Of a DNA stretch of 64,000 nt, positions 51,928 to 61,609 are shown one piece after another. Position 1 is the first letter of the stretch; every line of letters begins with the position of its first letter. This DNA comes from Methanocorpusculum sp. UBA424. Its GTDB lineage: Archaea > Halobacteriota > Methanomicrobia > Methanomicrobiales > Methanocorpusculaceae. The DNA lies in assembly GCA_002498375.1 (NCBI GenBank), contig DAHC01000007.1:22001-86000 (forward strand), read 5' to 3'. Under the pieces are notes generated by a model, which saw only the letters and a list, made by a program, of their open reading frames with translations, ran no database searches and had not been told where the DNA came from. The position numbers and the translations under genes are program-made.

Positions 51928-54900
51928 ATGAATCAAACTTCATTTATACAACTTTTGAATCGTGCAGCAAAACCACTCGCTGATTTTCTTGGGGATAATC
52001 TTCCAGAAGTAGATGAAGACTGGTGGAACTACCTTGTTCTAAACAGTCTCCCAGACTATGCAAAAAGGAATGTTGACCCTGAAAACGGTTCTTTGTATGA
52101 CTTAGATATTGCCGCTCTTCTCAAAGTCTTTGACGCAAACTGGAACTCCTTATCATCAGTAATAAAACTGAATTATGTCCTGAGAAATTACATAAAAGAG
52201 ATGCAGGGCATCCGAAATGATTGGGCCCACCAGACATTAGACGGAATTTCCGATGAGAAAATAGAACGTCACCTCAGCACGTTATATCTGTTATGCAAAG
52301 AAATCAACGCTGATGAATCTTTTCTCTCTGAAATAAATGACGCACGCACCATCATACTTAGTAAAGAGTTAGGAGTTCCGCTCTTTCCAGAAATAAATGA
52401 AAGCAAGACCCAAACAGAGGAAGGCAATCCAAAAAATGCCAGTTCCAATATTTCAGTTGGGACTCTTATCAGAATAAAAGCAAACCATTCTCAGCAGGGT
52501 GTAGTAATGGGTGTTTCAACCGTTGGAAAAGAGCCAAGATATAATATCTTCATTAATAATAAAAATCAGCAATACTATCATTCACAGATTGAAACTGTTG
52601 AAAAAACAGAAGAAAATATCTCTGTTTCACTTGAAGAATTCAATGCATATCTTACTGCAACCCAGATAAGCAACCCAAATTCTCAAACCCTCTATTCTTT
52701 GAATTCTGCAAAAATCGATTTTATTCCTCATCAGTTTCGTCCTGTATTAAAATTTATAAAATCTGATCGCCCGAGACTTCTGATCGCTGATGGAGTTGGG
52801 GTTGGAAAAACGATTGAAGCTGGTTTAATTCTCAAAGAACTTGAAGCAAGAAACAATGCACAGTCGGTTCTGATCATCTGCCCAAAACCTCTGGTTACAG
52901 AAAGAAAATGGGAGCATGAAATGAAAATACGTTTCGGTGAGGGCTTTACATCTCTTGATGGAAAATCATTTAGGCAGGCAATAATTGATGCGTCATTAGA
53001 TGAATGGGATATGGGAAAATATGGGAAAATAATAATGCCCTATTCTTTATTCACCGAAGATAAACTTACAAAATGTAAGACCTTTCCCGGACTTTTGAAC
53101 CTGGAAATCCCACCTAAGTTCGATCTGGTGATAGTTGATGAAGCCCACCATATCCGAAATAGTGATACATTTGCATATGAAGCAGTGAAATATTTTGTCA
53201 ACAATGCCGAGGCAGCAGTATTTTTAACAGCTACACCTATTCAGATGGGAACTCAGGATCTATTCACGCTCCTAAATCTCCTCAGACCCGATTTGGTATC
53301 TGATCTGAATGTATTCAATTCAATGTCTGAGCCGAATCCATTTATCAATGGTGCGATTTCTGATATCCGCAGTCACAAAGACAACTGGATGGAAAATACA
53401 AAATCACAACTTGAATTGGCTGTAAAAACATCATGGGGACAGATAATTTATCCCGCAAATCCTGTATTTATCAAAGTAATGGAACTTCTTGAAAAACCGT
53501 CATTAACAGATGAAGAGCGTATTACGTTGCTGACTGATATCGAGTCTTTGCATACTTTTTCATCAATTCTAAACAGAACAAGAAGACGGGATATCGGAGA
53601 ATATGCTGTCAGAAAAACCGTTACGATATCTACACCTTTCACTCCGGAACAGAAAGCAGTGTATGATGAGATCCTGAATATTCAGGCAGAGATCCTTTCA
53701 AAAATAAATCCAGACACTCCTGTTGGTTTTATGATGAATACTATTCAAAGGAGGGCTGCAAGTTGTCTCCCTGGCATTATTCCATTTCTTGATGATATTC
53801 TCACATGCCATCTGGATGAGTATGATTTCATAGAATCTGGATGTTATAATGAGGTCGGAAATTTTGATATCTCCCCTATCAGAGGGCGAATCAATGAAAT
53901 AATGATATCTGCAAAGAAACTTCCGTCGGATGATGCTAAATATGATGAAATGCTTAGGGTGCTGAAGGAGAAACAGAATCAGAATCCAAACAAGGTGATG
54001 ATTTTCAGTACATTCCGTCACACTCTTACATATCTTGCAAATAAGATGTTTGATGCTGGATTCCGTGTTGGAATGATCCACGGCGGGATCAAAGATGAAG
54101 ACAGAAGGTACTTAAGAGAACGTTTCAAACTTCCAAAAGAAGATGCTGATGCTTTGGATGTTCTTCTCTTCTCTGAAGTTGGCTGTGAAGGCCTGGATTA
54201 TCAGTTTTGCGACTGTATGATCAATTATGATCTTCCGTGGAATCCGATGAAGATCGAGCAGAGAATCGGACGTATTGACAGAACAGGACAGAAGAGTGAA
54301 TCCGTTTCTATTTTTAATCAGATCACTCCTGAAACAGTTGATGCTGATATTTATGAGAGATGTCTGTTGAGGATAGGCGTCTTTGAAGAATCCATTGGTG
54401 GAAGCGAAGAGATCCTTGGGGAAATTACCAAGGTGATGAATGAAATTGGAGATAACTTCAGACTTACGGAAGACGAAAAGCGTGAAAAATTGGGGCAACT
54501 TGCGGATAATACGATAAGAAAGTATGTTGAACAGGAAAAACTTGCGGTTGAACAGTCAGAACTTTTCGGTCTGAATCTCCCGAAGATGCAGATGGAAAAA
54601 GAGATCGAAGATGCTACAAGTTTCTGGTTGTCTCCCGAAAGTCTTGAAAATCTTATTCGGATCTATTTCAAAAAGAGATTTGATTCTGAAAATGAGTTTA
54701 TTGTCGGGGAAAAATCGCCAAAGAAGCTCAGGGTGAATGCGGACTATAGAGCAATTCTGTTAGAAGATTTCAAAAAACTCCCGCAAAAATCCGGATATAA
54801 ATCATGGAAAAAATGGCTTGATGGAAAAGATAAGGAACACAGCACGTATTATACGGTTTATTTTGATTCAGAGTCTTCACTTGATGGAGAGGGAGATTTA

Positions 54901-55470
54901 ATAACACCGGTCCATCCGTTGATCAAACAGGCTGTTTCCTATCTGAAACGTGACGAAGATGTTTCAACGAGATTTTATGTAACAGACTCAGAAGTTCCAG
55001 CTGGAGAGTATCCGTTTGCTGTATATCTCTGGAATTATTCCGGAGTCCATAAAAATCAGATGATGATGTCGATTTCCGAAAATGAACTGGTGTCAGAGAA
55101 ACTGTTTGACTATATTAAAAATGGTGTATGTGATTCTCAGCATGTTGTTTTGGATCCTGATGTTATTGAAAAACTTGACAATGTTCATTATACACACTGG
55201 GTAGTGGAATCTGAGGAGCATAAACGAAAGAATTCTGAATTCATTGGATATAAAAAAGAAAGTCTGAAACGAAGTTACGGGGCACGTCTGGCAAATCTTT
55301 TAGATCAGATCGACGCTGCTCGTGATGAGCATATCAGACGTATGAAAAATGACGAATCGAAGAATGTTAAAGGAGAATTTGATAAGAAGATGGAGGAGTT
55401 GGAAATGTCTGAATCTTTAGCTGATTTACTATTCAGTCCGGTTGGCTATGGTATTGTTGAGGTGAGATAG
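51928..55470 (+). CDS. Swt1-like HEPN domain fused to SNF2-type helicase (predicted defence protein)
   Basis: 1180 residues. Residues 1-150 are helical with the HEPN motif R-x4-H (R96-H101 in IRNDWAHQ), as in Swt1-type HEPN RNases. SNF2-like helicase follows: Walker A DGVGVGKTIEAGL (288-300), DEAH (404-407), TATP (434-437), second lobe with MIFSTFRHTL (691), SEVGCEGLDYQ (749) and motif VI QRIGRIDRTGQ (778-788). The last 390 residues are uncharacterised and partly coiled. AT-rich, overlaps nothing, and the next gene starts two bases after its stop. Confidence 0.82.
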   Translation: MNQTSFIQLLNRAAKPLADFLGDNLPEVDEDWWNYLVLNSLPDYAKRNVDPENGSLYDLDIAALLKVFDANWNSLSSVIKLNYVLRNYIKEMQGIRNDWAHQTLDGISDEKIERHLSTLYLLCKEINADESFLSEINDARTIILSKELGVPLFPEINESKTQTEEGNPKNASSNISVGTLIRIKANHSQQGVVMGVSTVGKEPRYNIFINNKNQQYYHSQIETVEKTEENISVSLEEFNAYLTATQISNPNSQTLYSLNSAKIDFIPHQFRPVLKFIKSDRPRLLIADGVGVGKTIEAGLILKELEARNNAQSVLIICPKPLVTERKWEHEMKIRFGEGFTSLDGKSFRQAIIDASLDEWDMGKYGKIIMPYSLFTEDKLTKCKTFPGLLNLEIPPKFDLVIVDEAHHIRNSDTFAYEAVKYFVNNAEAAVFLTATPIQMGTQDLFTLLNLLRPDLVSDLNVFNSMSEPNPFINGAISDIRSHKDNWMENTKSQLELAVKTSWGQIIYPANPVFIKVMELLEKPSLTDEERITLLTDIESLHTFSSILNRTRRRDIGEYAVRKTVTISTPFTPEQKAVYDEILNIQAEILSKINPDTPVGFMMNTIQRRAASCLPGIIPFLDDILTCHLDEYDFIESGCYNEVGNFDISPIRGRINEIMISAKKLPSDDAKYDEMLRVLKEKQNQNPNKVMIFSTFRHTLTYLANKMFDAGFRVGMIHGGIKDEDRRYLRERFKLPKEDADALDVLLFSEVGCEGLDYQFCDCMINYDLPWNPMKIEQRIGRIDRTGQKSESVSIFNQITPETVDADIYERCLLRIGVFEESIGGSEEILGEITKVMNEIGDNFRLTEDEKREKLGQLADNTIRKYVEQEKLAVEQSELFGLNLPKMQMEKEIEDATSFWLSPESLENLIRIYFKKRFDSENEFIVGEKSPKKLRVNADYRAILLEDFKKLPQKSGYKSWKKWLDGKDKEHSTYYTVYFDSESSLDGEGDLITPVHPLIKQAVSYLKRDEDVSTRFYVTDSEVPAGEYPFAVYLWNYSGVHKNQMMMSISENELVSEKLFDYIKNGVCDSQHVVLDPDVIEKLDNVHYTHWVVESEEHKRKNSEFIGYKKESLKRSYGARLANLLDQIDAARDEHIRRMKNDESKNVKGEFDKKMEELEMSESLADLLFSPVGYGIVEVR

Positions 55471-55472
55471 GA

Positions 55473-58400
55473 ATGGATGATGTTGAAACACTATTTAATG
55501 ATATTCAGAGGAGAAAAAAAGGTATTATTGATAGTGAGGATTATAATGGAGTGAAAGACCTTATCCTGAATCAAAATAGTGACACCGCTCATTTTGTTTG
55601 GGAATTATTACAAAATGCTGAGGATGCAAAGGCAACTTCGATCTCATTTAAGCTCAACAAAACAGAACTTCAAATACGACACAATGGATCTAAATTATTT
55701 GACAAGTCCAATGTCGAAGCAATATGCAGCATAGGAGCAAGCAATAAGGATGAGAATCAAATCGGCAAAATCGGCATTGGATTTAAATCCGTATATAATT
55801 ATACTGATGCTCCACAGATATATTCCGGCAAGTATACCTTTAAAATAGAAGAACTTGTCTATCCCTTACAGATTCCAAAATATGAAAATCTTGGGAACGA
55901 TACCCTTTTCATATTACCATTTAATGATCCGGAGAAAGCCTACAAAGATATTGAAAAGAAGCTGAATGAATTATCCACTTCATCCCTTTTGTTCTTAAGC
56001 AGTATTGAAGAGATCAATACTGATATCGACGGAAAGATGAGATGCATTCGTAAAAAAGTAAGTGATTCCGAAAGTGGAATACTAAAGCAAAAACCACATC
56101 TCATTTCGGATAACGTCACATTTGAAAGAATATCGATTGAGGATACGATCACAAAAAAAGAGTATTATCGGTTTAAATTATCTGAAATATCGCTAATCGA
56201 TGAAATAAAAAAAGGTGAAAAACGTGTAATCAACAATCAGTCAGTGATGATTGCATATCGCTTAAATTCTGATGGAACGATTCTCCCTATCTCTAAGTCG
56301 GATGATAAGTATAATGATAAGTATTTCGTCTATTTCCCAACCGTGATACGGACACATCTTGAATATCTTGTACACGCTCCATTTAAAACAACTCCCGGGC
56401 GTGAGGGTATTAAAGAGGTAGAGGCGAACGATATACTCTATGAATCAATAATGAGATTGGTCGTCTATAGTTTATTTTATCTTATTGATCGAAAAGAAAT
56501 CACTCATGATTTTTACAATTTTATATTATTACCAACAAAAGATACTGATTCTCGAATTCTAATGCCAAAATTAAAGGACATATTGCATAAGGCATTGATA
56601 CACGGAATAAAAATACTCCCAGCATCCAACGGAGGATACACCTCATTACAGGAGATACTTATAGAAAAGTATACTACAAAAGAGAAAGGACGTTTAAAAA
56701 AACTCTTTTCCGTGTCAGAAATCGCGTCTCACATTTCGGAATATCAACAGCAAAAATATTGGGATTCTGGATTTTTCAGTACTGAGTTACACAACTTTAT
56801 TCGCACATCAAAATTATATCAGCAAGATAAAAATGAAATAAACTTCACAAGTTTGTTACTTGAACTCTCAGCCAACTGGCTTGAATCTAAATCTGTCGAA
56901 GATTTAAAAGAAATATATGAATTAACTCGTCTGACAATTAATAATTTTGAGATAAGGCGGACCCTAATTAAGGAAAAATTACCATATCTGCCACTAATCA
57001 GAAAACCCGATGGAAAACATGTATCTGCTCAGTCACCTGGAATATATTTGCGGGATTCTGATATCCATTCTGAACTTTGGAATGATGAATCCTGCAGGTC
57101 ATTCATAAGAGACATCTTGAAGGTCAAAGAATATGACCGTGGTGAAGTGATAAAAGATGAGATATTATCAAAGTATACTAATGCTGATGTCTCCATCTCT
57201 CTTTCAGCGAATATCACTGATTTAAGGGCCATATTATCTGATATTGATGATAACAATATTCACTGTGATGAAATTAATAAGTATAAAATCCTCTCTGGGA
57301 TCAATGCAGGCACTGGCATTAGTAAATGGTGTAAACCTGAAGAACTCTACCTTACAGAAAAAACAGGAGGAGAGAGCAACACAGAAATATTGCTGCATGG
57401 AATTGAGTCCGTCTATTTTTTACATCCGGATTACGCATCATTCACAAATGAGTATGATGAAAATCCTTTGACAAAATTAGGAGTTCATCAAAAATTGGAA
57501 ATTATAAGTAATGGATCGAATAATAAAGGTAAATACGGTGTGTCTCAGATCCGGAATAAAGTTGAAATAAAGAGGAGCAATTTCTATATTTTTCCAAAAG
57601 ATGGCTTCCGTATCAATATCTGTCTCCCGCATCTTAACGAGATACTTGAAACGATTTGCCCTGAAAAATCTCTTGCTTTGTTTCGTCTGCTCTCCTCATC
57701 AGGCAGAGTTATCCGTGAAAGGGTAGACTGGAACACTAACGGACAAAATAGTCAGGTAGGTAGTTCTCTAAGAGGGAAGGAGGAAATCTATTCTGATTTG
57801 GGAGTGGAATTACATGAACGTGCCTGGCTCTATGGAAAAGATGGGAATATATTTGCTCCAAAGACTGTTTCGGTTGATGATTTATTAGATGAATACAGGG
57901 ATATTTCTGAAGACCTTCTGGAAAGACTGGGAGTTTCCGGTGCACAACCAACTCGGAGGAGGAGAGCTCTTGAACTTATTGAAGATCCTGATGAGAGGGA
58001 AATGCTTGAACTCTACCATTCCGCATCTCATGAGAAGAAGCAGGACATAATGAAACGTCTTAAAAAATCCAGTAAACCTGATCCTGCTCAAAAATTTCAA
58101 AGCAGTTCTACGACTTCTGGTCTTAACCTGCGTGATTCTTTGTTGGAACATGATAAGGTATCCAGAAATTCCAATCATTCTAACAAAGATGAAGATGAGG
58201 ATGAATATGATGAAGTTACACGTTCACCTATCAAAGATCTCGAAAGGCATGCAAGGAAGTCAGAGGAAAGAATTCGTGAAGGTGTTTCAGATAAACCTGC
58301 GAGGCGAGTAAACCTCCAAGCAAAAGATGATAACTCAGAGGAAAAATCGTTCTTAAAATCAGAATATCCTCATGGCAAATGTCAGATATGCAGTAAACAG

Positions 58401-58730
58401 ATAATTGGAAAGAATGATGGTGAACCGATATTCATCGCACACAAACTGACTCCTGGATTAGATGAAAAATATAAACATGCAAATAAGACCGGTTGGAACT
58501 CGGTCTGTTTATGTCCGAATTGTGATGCTGAATTGACACATTGTGAGAACAACGTTGCCTCTTCAGTCCTTGAAGCAGTTGAGTCAAATTCGATAGACAC
58601 CACTAAACCCCAAATCTCACTACCAGTTCGTATCTGTGGAATTAACAAAGAGATATGCTATACACAACGCCATATCTTACAATTTAAAATAGGGTTAGAA
58701 ACTCTTGAAAAAATGCATAAAAATGAATGA
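55473..58730 (+). CDS. Sacsin-type GHKL ATPase with C-terminal degenerate HNH-like zinc domain
   Basis: 1085 residues. The Bergerat fold is clear: N-box VWELLQNAEDAKATSI (Glu44, Asn48, Asp51), IRHNGSKLF where DNG is usual (69-77), and GKIGIGFKSVYNY (98-110). The middle is long and unassigned, with a charged low-complexity stretch near 900-950. The end has C970-x2-C973, A-H990, N1009 and C1014-x2-C1017, an HNH/treble-clef arrangement whose last histidine is replaced by Asp. Coupled to the helicase gene; similar ATPases occur in antiphage systems. Confidence 0.8.
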   Translation: MDDVETLFNDIQRRKKGIIDSEDYNGVKDLILNQNSDTAHFVWELLQNAEDAKATSISFKLNKTELQIRHNGSKLFDKSNVEAICSIGASNKDENQIGKIGIGFKSVYNYTDAPQIYSGKYTFKIEELVYPLQIPKYENLGNDTLFILPFNDPEKAYKDIEKKLNELSTSSLLFLSSIEEINTDIDGKMRCIRKKVSDSESGILKQKPHLISDNVTFERISIEDTITKKEYYRFKLSEISLIDEIKKGEKRVINNQSVMIAYRLNSDGTILPISKSDDKYNDKYFVYFPTVIRTHLEYLVHAPFKTTPGREGIKEVEANDILYESIMRLVVYSLFYLIDRKEITHDFYNFILLPTKDTDSRILMPKLKDILHKALIHGIKILPASNGGYTSLQEILIEKYTTKEKGRLKKLFSVSEIASHISEYQQQKYWDSGFFSTELHNFIRTSKLYQQDKNEINFTSLLLELSANWLESKSVEDLKEIYELTRLTINNFEIRRTLIKEKLPYLPLIRKPDGKHVSAQSPGIYLRDSDIHSELWNDESCRSFIRDILKVKEYDRGEVIKDEILSKYTNADVSISLSANITDLRAILSDIDDNNIHCDEINKYKILSGINAGTGISKWCKPEELYLTEKTGGESNTEILLHGIESVYFLHPDYASFTNEYDENPLTKLGVHQKLEIISNGSNNKGKYGVSQIRNKVEIKRSNFYIFPKDGFRINICLPHLNEILETICPEKSLALFRLLSSSGRVIRERVDWNTNGQNSQVGSSLRGKEEIYSDLGVELHERAWLYGKDGNIFAPKTVSVDDLLDEYRDISEDLLERLGVSGAQPTRRRRALELIEDPDEREMLELYHSASHEKKQDIMKRLKKSSKPDPAQKFQSSSTTSGLNLRDSLLEHDKVSRNSNHSNKDEDEDEYDEVTRSPIKDLERHARKSEERIREGVSDKPARRVNLQAKDDNSEEKSFLKSEYPHGKCQICSKQIIGKNDGEPIFIAHKLTPGLDEKYKHANKTGWNSVCLCPNCDAELTHCENNVASSVLEAVESNSIDTTKPQISLPVRICGINKEICYTQRHILQFKIGLETLEKMHKNE

Positions 58731-58739
58731 GAGGAAGAT

Positions 58740-59095
58740 CAGTTGGGAGCCGCCGGGGCGGCGACAGGATTTGCCCGAACGATCTCGCAAATCTAACGAT
58801 TTGCTACGCTAAGGTCGTCCGCGTTCCACGTCCAACCCGCTCCCGATGAAGGGACGATCCGTCGGGTCGAGCGGGGTGAGCCGACAAGCGAGGGTCGTAG
58901 ACCCGAGTCGGAGAGCAAACCGAAGGTTTGCGAACAGGCTCGCCCTTAGCGGAGCAAATCTTTGATTTGCGACCAGACACGACGAGCAAGAGTGAGGATA
59001 AGCAAATCCGATTCGCTTCGCCCGAAGGGCGGATTCGCGCCGATTCAAGCGAGCGAAACGAGTCGGAGAGCAAATCAAAGATTTGCGGTTCGCGG
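58740..59095 (+). repeat. Array of family A hairpins downstream of the helicase operon
   Basis: At least four hairpins with changed arms: GCAAATCtaacGATTTGC near 58787, GCAAACCgaaGGTTTGC near 58915, GCAAATCtttGATTTGC near 58945, and GCAAATCaaaGATTTGC near 59070, with GGTCGtagACCC between. They fill the 441-base gap to the convergent thioesterase gene. No credible gene in this stretch. Confidence 0.8.
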
Positions 59096-59171
59096 TTGGT
59101 TTTTCTCAGGTTTCCACACCACAGAACCTCCCTCCCGAATCGTCTTGAGCTCCCCGCCCAGACGTATCCAT

Positions 59172-59594
59172 TCAGCACTGGGTGATCAGATAGGAGGTCG
59201 AGGTCTTCGAGAGAAGATCGCCGTCGACACTGCCGCGTCGAACCTCCGCTTCGGCGAAGATGATGCGTCTTCCTTTCCGGATGATCTTTGCGACGGCGAA
59301 GATCTCGTCGTCTTTTGTTCCGCGGATGAACTCTGTCGTTTCCGAGATCGTCGTGGTCCCTGATCCGGGATCGAGCTCAGCTAAAATCGCAAGCGCGATA
59401 GCCTCGTCGGCGAGGATGACGTAAAAGCCGCCCTGAAGAAATCCGATCCCGTTGTGGAACTCTTTTTTCGCTGTCATTTTCAAAACGGCAGTCCCGCCGC
59501 CCCATGAAACCGGGGTGATCCCAAGGGTCATGAAGGTGGGGTTGGCAGCGGCACCTATCGATGCGATCTTTTCAGCGTATTCGTGCATACGCAT
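59172..59594 (-). CDS. PaaI-type hotdog thioesterase
   Basis: 140 residues from MRMHEYAEKIA. HNGIGFLQGGFYVILADEAIALAI is the hotdog helix with catalytic-region residues, and the ISETTEFIRGT and IIRKGRRIIFAEAEVR strands follow. Hydrolyses acyl- or aryl-CoA thioesters. Faces the aldehyde dehydrogenase divergently 85 bases away. Confidence 0.8.
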   Translation of the reverse strand: MRMHEYAEKIASIGAAANPTFMTLGITPVSWGGGTAVLKMTAKKEFHNGIGFLQGGFYVILADEAIALAILAELDPGSGTTTISETTEFIRGTKDDEIFAVAKIIRKGRRIIFAEAEVRRGSVDGDLLSKTSTSYLITQC

Positions 59595-59678
59595 ACGTTC
59601 TCTTTGCAGGAACAAGAGATTTCCTATTTTTCTGCTTCGACGGACAGGACTAAATAGGCTACGGCATAATACTCCAGC

Positions 59679-61046
59679 ATGCAATCATCTCTCGACGTGA
59701 GAAATCCTGCCACGAATGAAGTCATCGGCACAATACCAAACGCCGCGCCCGATGATGTAGACAATTTTGTGAATGCGGCCGCCGATATCCTGCCGACATG
59801 GGAGAAGACGGCGGCATCGAAACGTGCCGTGATGTTTGTGAACGCCGCGTCCCTGATGCGGGCACGGGTGGACGAACTTGCCGTTCTGCTGACGACCGAA
59901 CAGGGAAAGCCGCTTCGGGAGGCACGTGACGAGATTCTTGGATCCGCTCATGTATTCGAGTATTATGCCTCGGTATGCGGGAGTATTCCGGGCGATGCCC
60001 GCAATCTGCCGGGCTACGGGTATCTGAACGTTGTTCGAAAACCGCTCGGGGTCTGCGCCGCGATCATTCCCTGGAACATGCCGGTGATTATCTTTGCCTG
60101 GAAGGCAGGTGCGGCGCTCGCCTGCGGGAACACGGTTCTTGCAAAGCCGTCGAAAACTGCGTCTCTGACGATCCTGAAAATCGCCGAGGCCATGCACGAA
60201 GGGGGCTTCCCAAAAGAGGCCCTGCAGATCGTGACGGGGTCAGGCGAGCAGACGGGTTCTGCCCTGATCACGCATCCGGATGTCCGGCACATTTCGTTTA
60301 CCGGATCGGTCGTTTCCGGAAAGGCGGTTTCGCTTCAGGCGGCTCCGCATCTGAAGAAGCTGACGCTGGAACTTGGCGGAAACGACAGTTTCATCGTGAC
60401 GAAGACGGCCGATATCGACGCCGCGGTGAAGGCGGCGGTCAGAAACCGGTTCTACAACTGCGGTCAGGTTTGCACGTCTGCAAAGCGTATCCTGGTCGAC
60501 GCATCGCTTGCCGATGAGTTCGTGCACAAAGCCGAGGTTATGCTTTCGGGGTATGTTGTGGGGAACGGGCTGGAGAAGGTGAATATGGGGCCGCTGAATA
60601 ATGCGAATCAGCTGGCGCTGATCGAGGCGTTTGTGGAGGGGGTTCTGGACAGGGACGAGGCGCAGCTTGTCTACGGGGGGAAGCGGCTGGATATGCCGGG
60701 AAATTTCTATGCGCCGACGCTTTTGAAGAATGTGAGCCCGCTCGCGGTTTCTGAGGAGATCTTCGGGCCGGTGATGTCGGTGATCCCGTTCGGTTCGGCG
60801 GATGAGGCTTTGGATATCGCAAACTCGACGATGTACGGTCTGGGGTCTTCGGTGTGGACGTCGGAGATCAGTACGGCCCGTACGTTTGCCGAGGGTCTTA
60901 GATGCGGGGTCGTCTGGGTAAATAAGCATCTGACGCTTCCGCCGGAGATGCCGTTTGGCGGGGTGGGGAGTTCGGGGTTCGGCAGGGAGAACGGCAGGGA
61001 CTTTGTGTATGAATACACGGAGCCGAAGAGTATTCTGTTCGGATAA
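59679..61046 (+). CDS. NAD(P)-dependent aldehyde dehydrogenase
   Basis: 455 residues. IIPWNMPVIIFAWKAGAALACGNTVLAKPSK (cofactor site), FTGSVVSGKAV, LELGGNDSFIV with catalytic-base Glu, NCGQVCTSAKRILV with the catalytic Cys, and EIFGPVMSVIPF. Fits the succinate-semialdehyde/lactaldehyde dehydrogenase branch. In methanogens a lactaldehyde dehydrogenase (CofA) feeds F420 synthesis, so that substrate is a candidate. GC content is like the core genome, unlike the helicase operon upstream. Confidence 0.88.
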   Translation: MQSSLDVRNPATNEVIGTIPNAAPDDVDNFVNAAADILPTWEKTAASKRAVMFVNAASLMRARVDELAVLLTTEQGKPLREARDEILGSAHVFEYYASVCGSIPGDARNLPGYGYLNVVRKPLGVCAAIIPWNMPVIIFAWKAGAALACGNTVLAKPSKTASLTILKIAEAMHEGGFPKEALQIVTGSGEQTGSALITHPDVRHISFTGSVVSGKAVSLQAAPHLKKLTLELGGNDSFIVTKTADIDAAVKAAVRNRFYNCGQVCTSAKRILVDASLADEFVHKAEVMLSGYVVGNGLEKVNMGPLNNANQLALIEAFVEGVLDRDEAQLVYGGKRLDMPGNFYAPTLLKNVSPLAVSEEIFGPVMSVIPFGSADEALDIANSTMYGLGSSVWTSEISTARTFAEGLRCGVVWVNKHLTLPPEMPFGGVGSSGFGRENGRDFVYEYTEPKSILFG

Positions 61047-61104
61047 GAAAAAAGAACCGCGAATTCAATTCGGGAGGGATACGGTTGGGGGTGAACGCAC
61101 GAAT

Positions 61105-61379
61105 TTATTTAACCGCGAATCTCCGCGAATTAACGCGAATCGCATTTTTCTTGCGTTCGGGTGCTCTGCTCCGGCTTATCGCCTGCGCAGGAATCGCACC
61201 CTCTCTGGAAAAATGCTGGGAAAAACCCGCCCGCGGGTTTTTCTCATTCTTGTATTCTATCCTTTTTTTTAATCGGGGTGCGGGGACGCGACTTCGGCGC
61301 GGAGCGTCCCGCGGTGGAAATATCTTATGTTCAAGGCTCGCGTTAACGTCCTGTTTAGCGAATCTGTCGTTGAATAGTC
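61105..61379 (+). repeat. Family C and B repeats, right border of the helicase segment
   Basis: Family C (61105-61250) matches 51415-51545 apart from a 10-base insertion and a few substitutions. It ends in the same AAAAACCCG...CGGGTTTTT hairpin. The following 105-base family B repeat (61275-61379) is nearly identical to 20271-20375. Same orientation as the left border. The rest of the gap to 61609 holds nothing recognised. Confidence 0.85.
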
Positions 61380-61609
61380 CAAAGGTCTTAGAGAATCATG
61401 TCTGTTCTTATCTCTCCTTCTAACGCGGGGTTTTTCCGCAAAAAACAGACGACGCGATAGTCCCCTGTGGAATGACCCAGATCTCCGGGATGGATAAAGC
61501 ATCCGGGAAAAATCACCGATCCCCATCTCAGGACATACCTATTTGATGATTGATAATGCATGATTCTGAAAGGAAGCATTGCCCCCTCCTCTCAAAAAAA
61601 AGGGAAAAT

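Noticed and set aside
51415..61379. Composite transposon
   Set aside because: No transposase or integrase gene and no insertion-sequence ends are present; direct repeats alone do not make a transposon.
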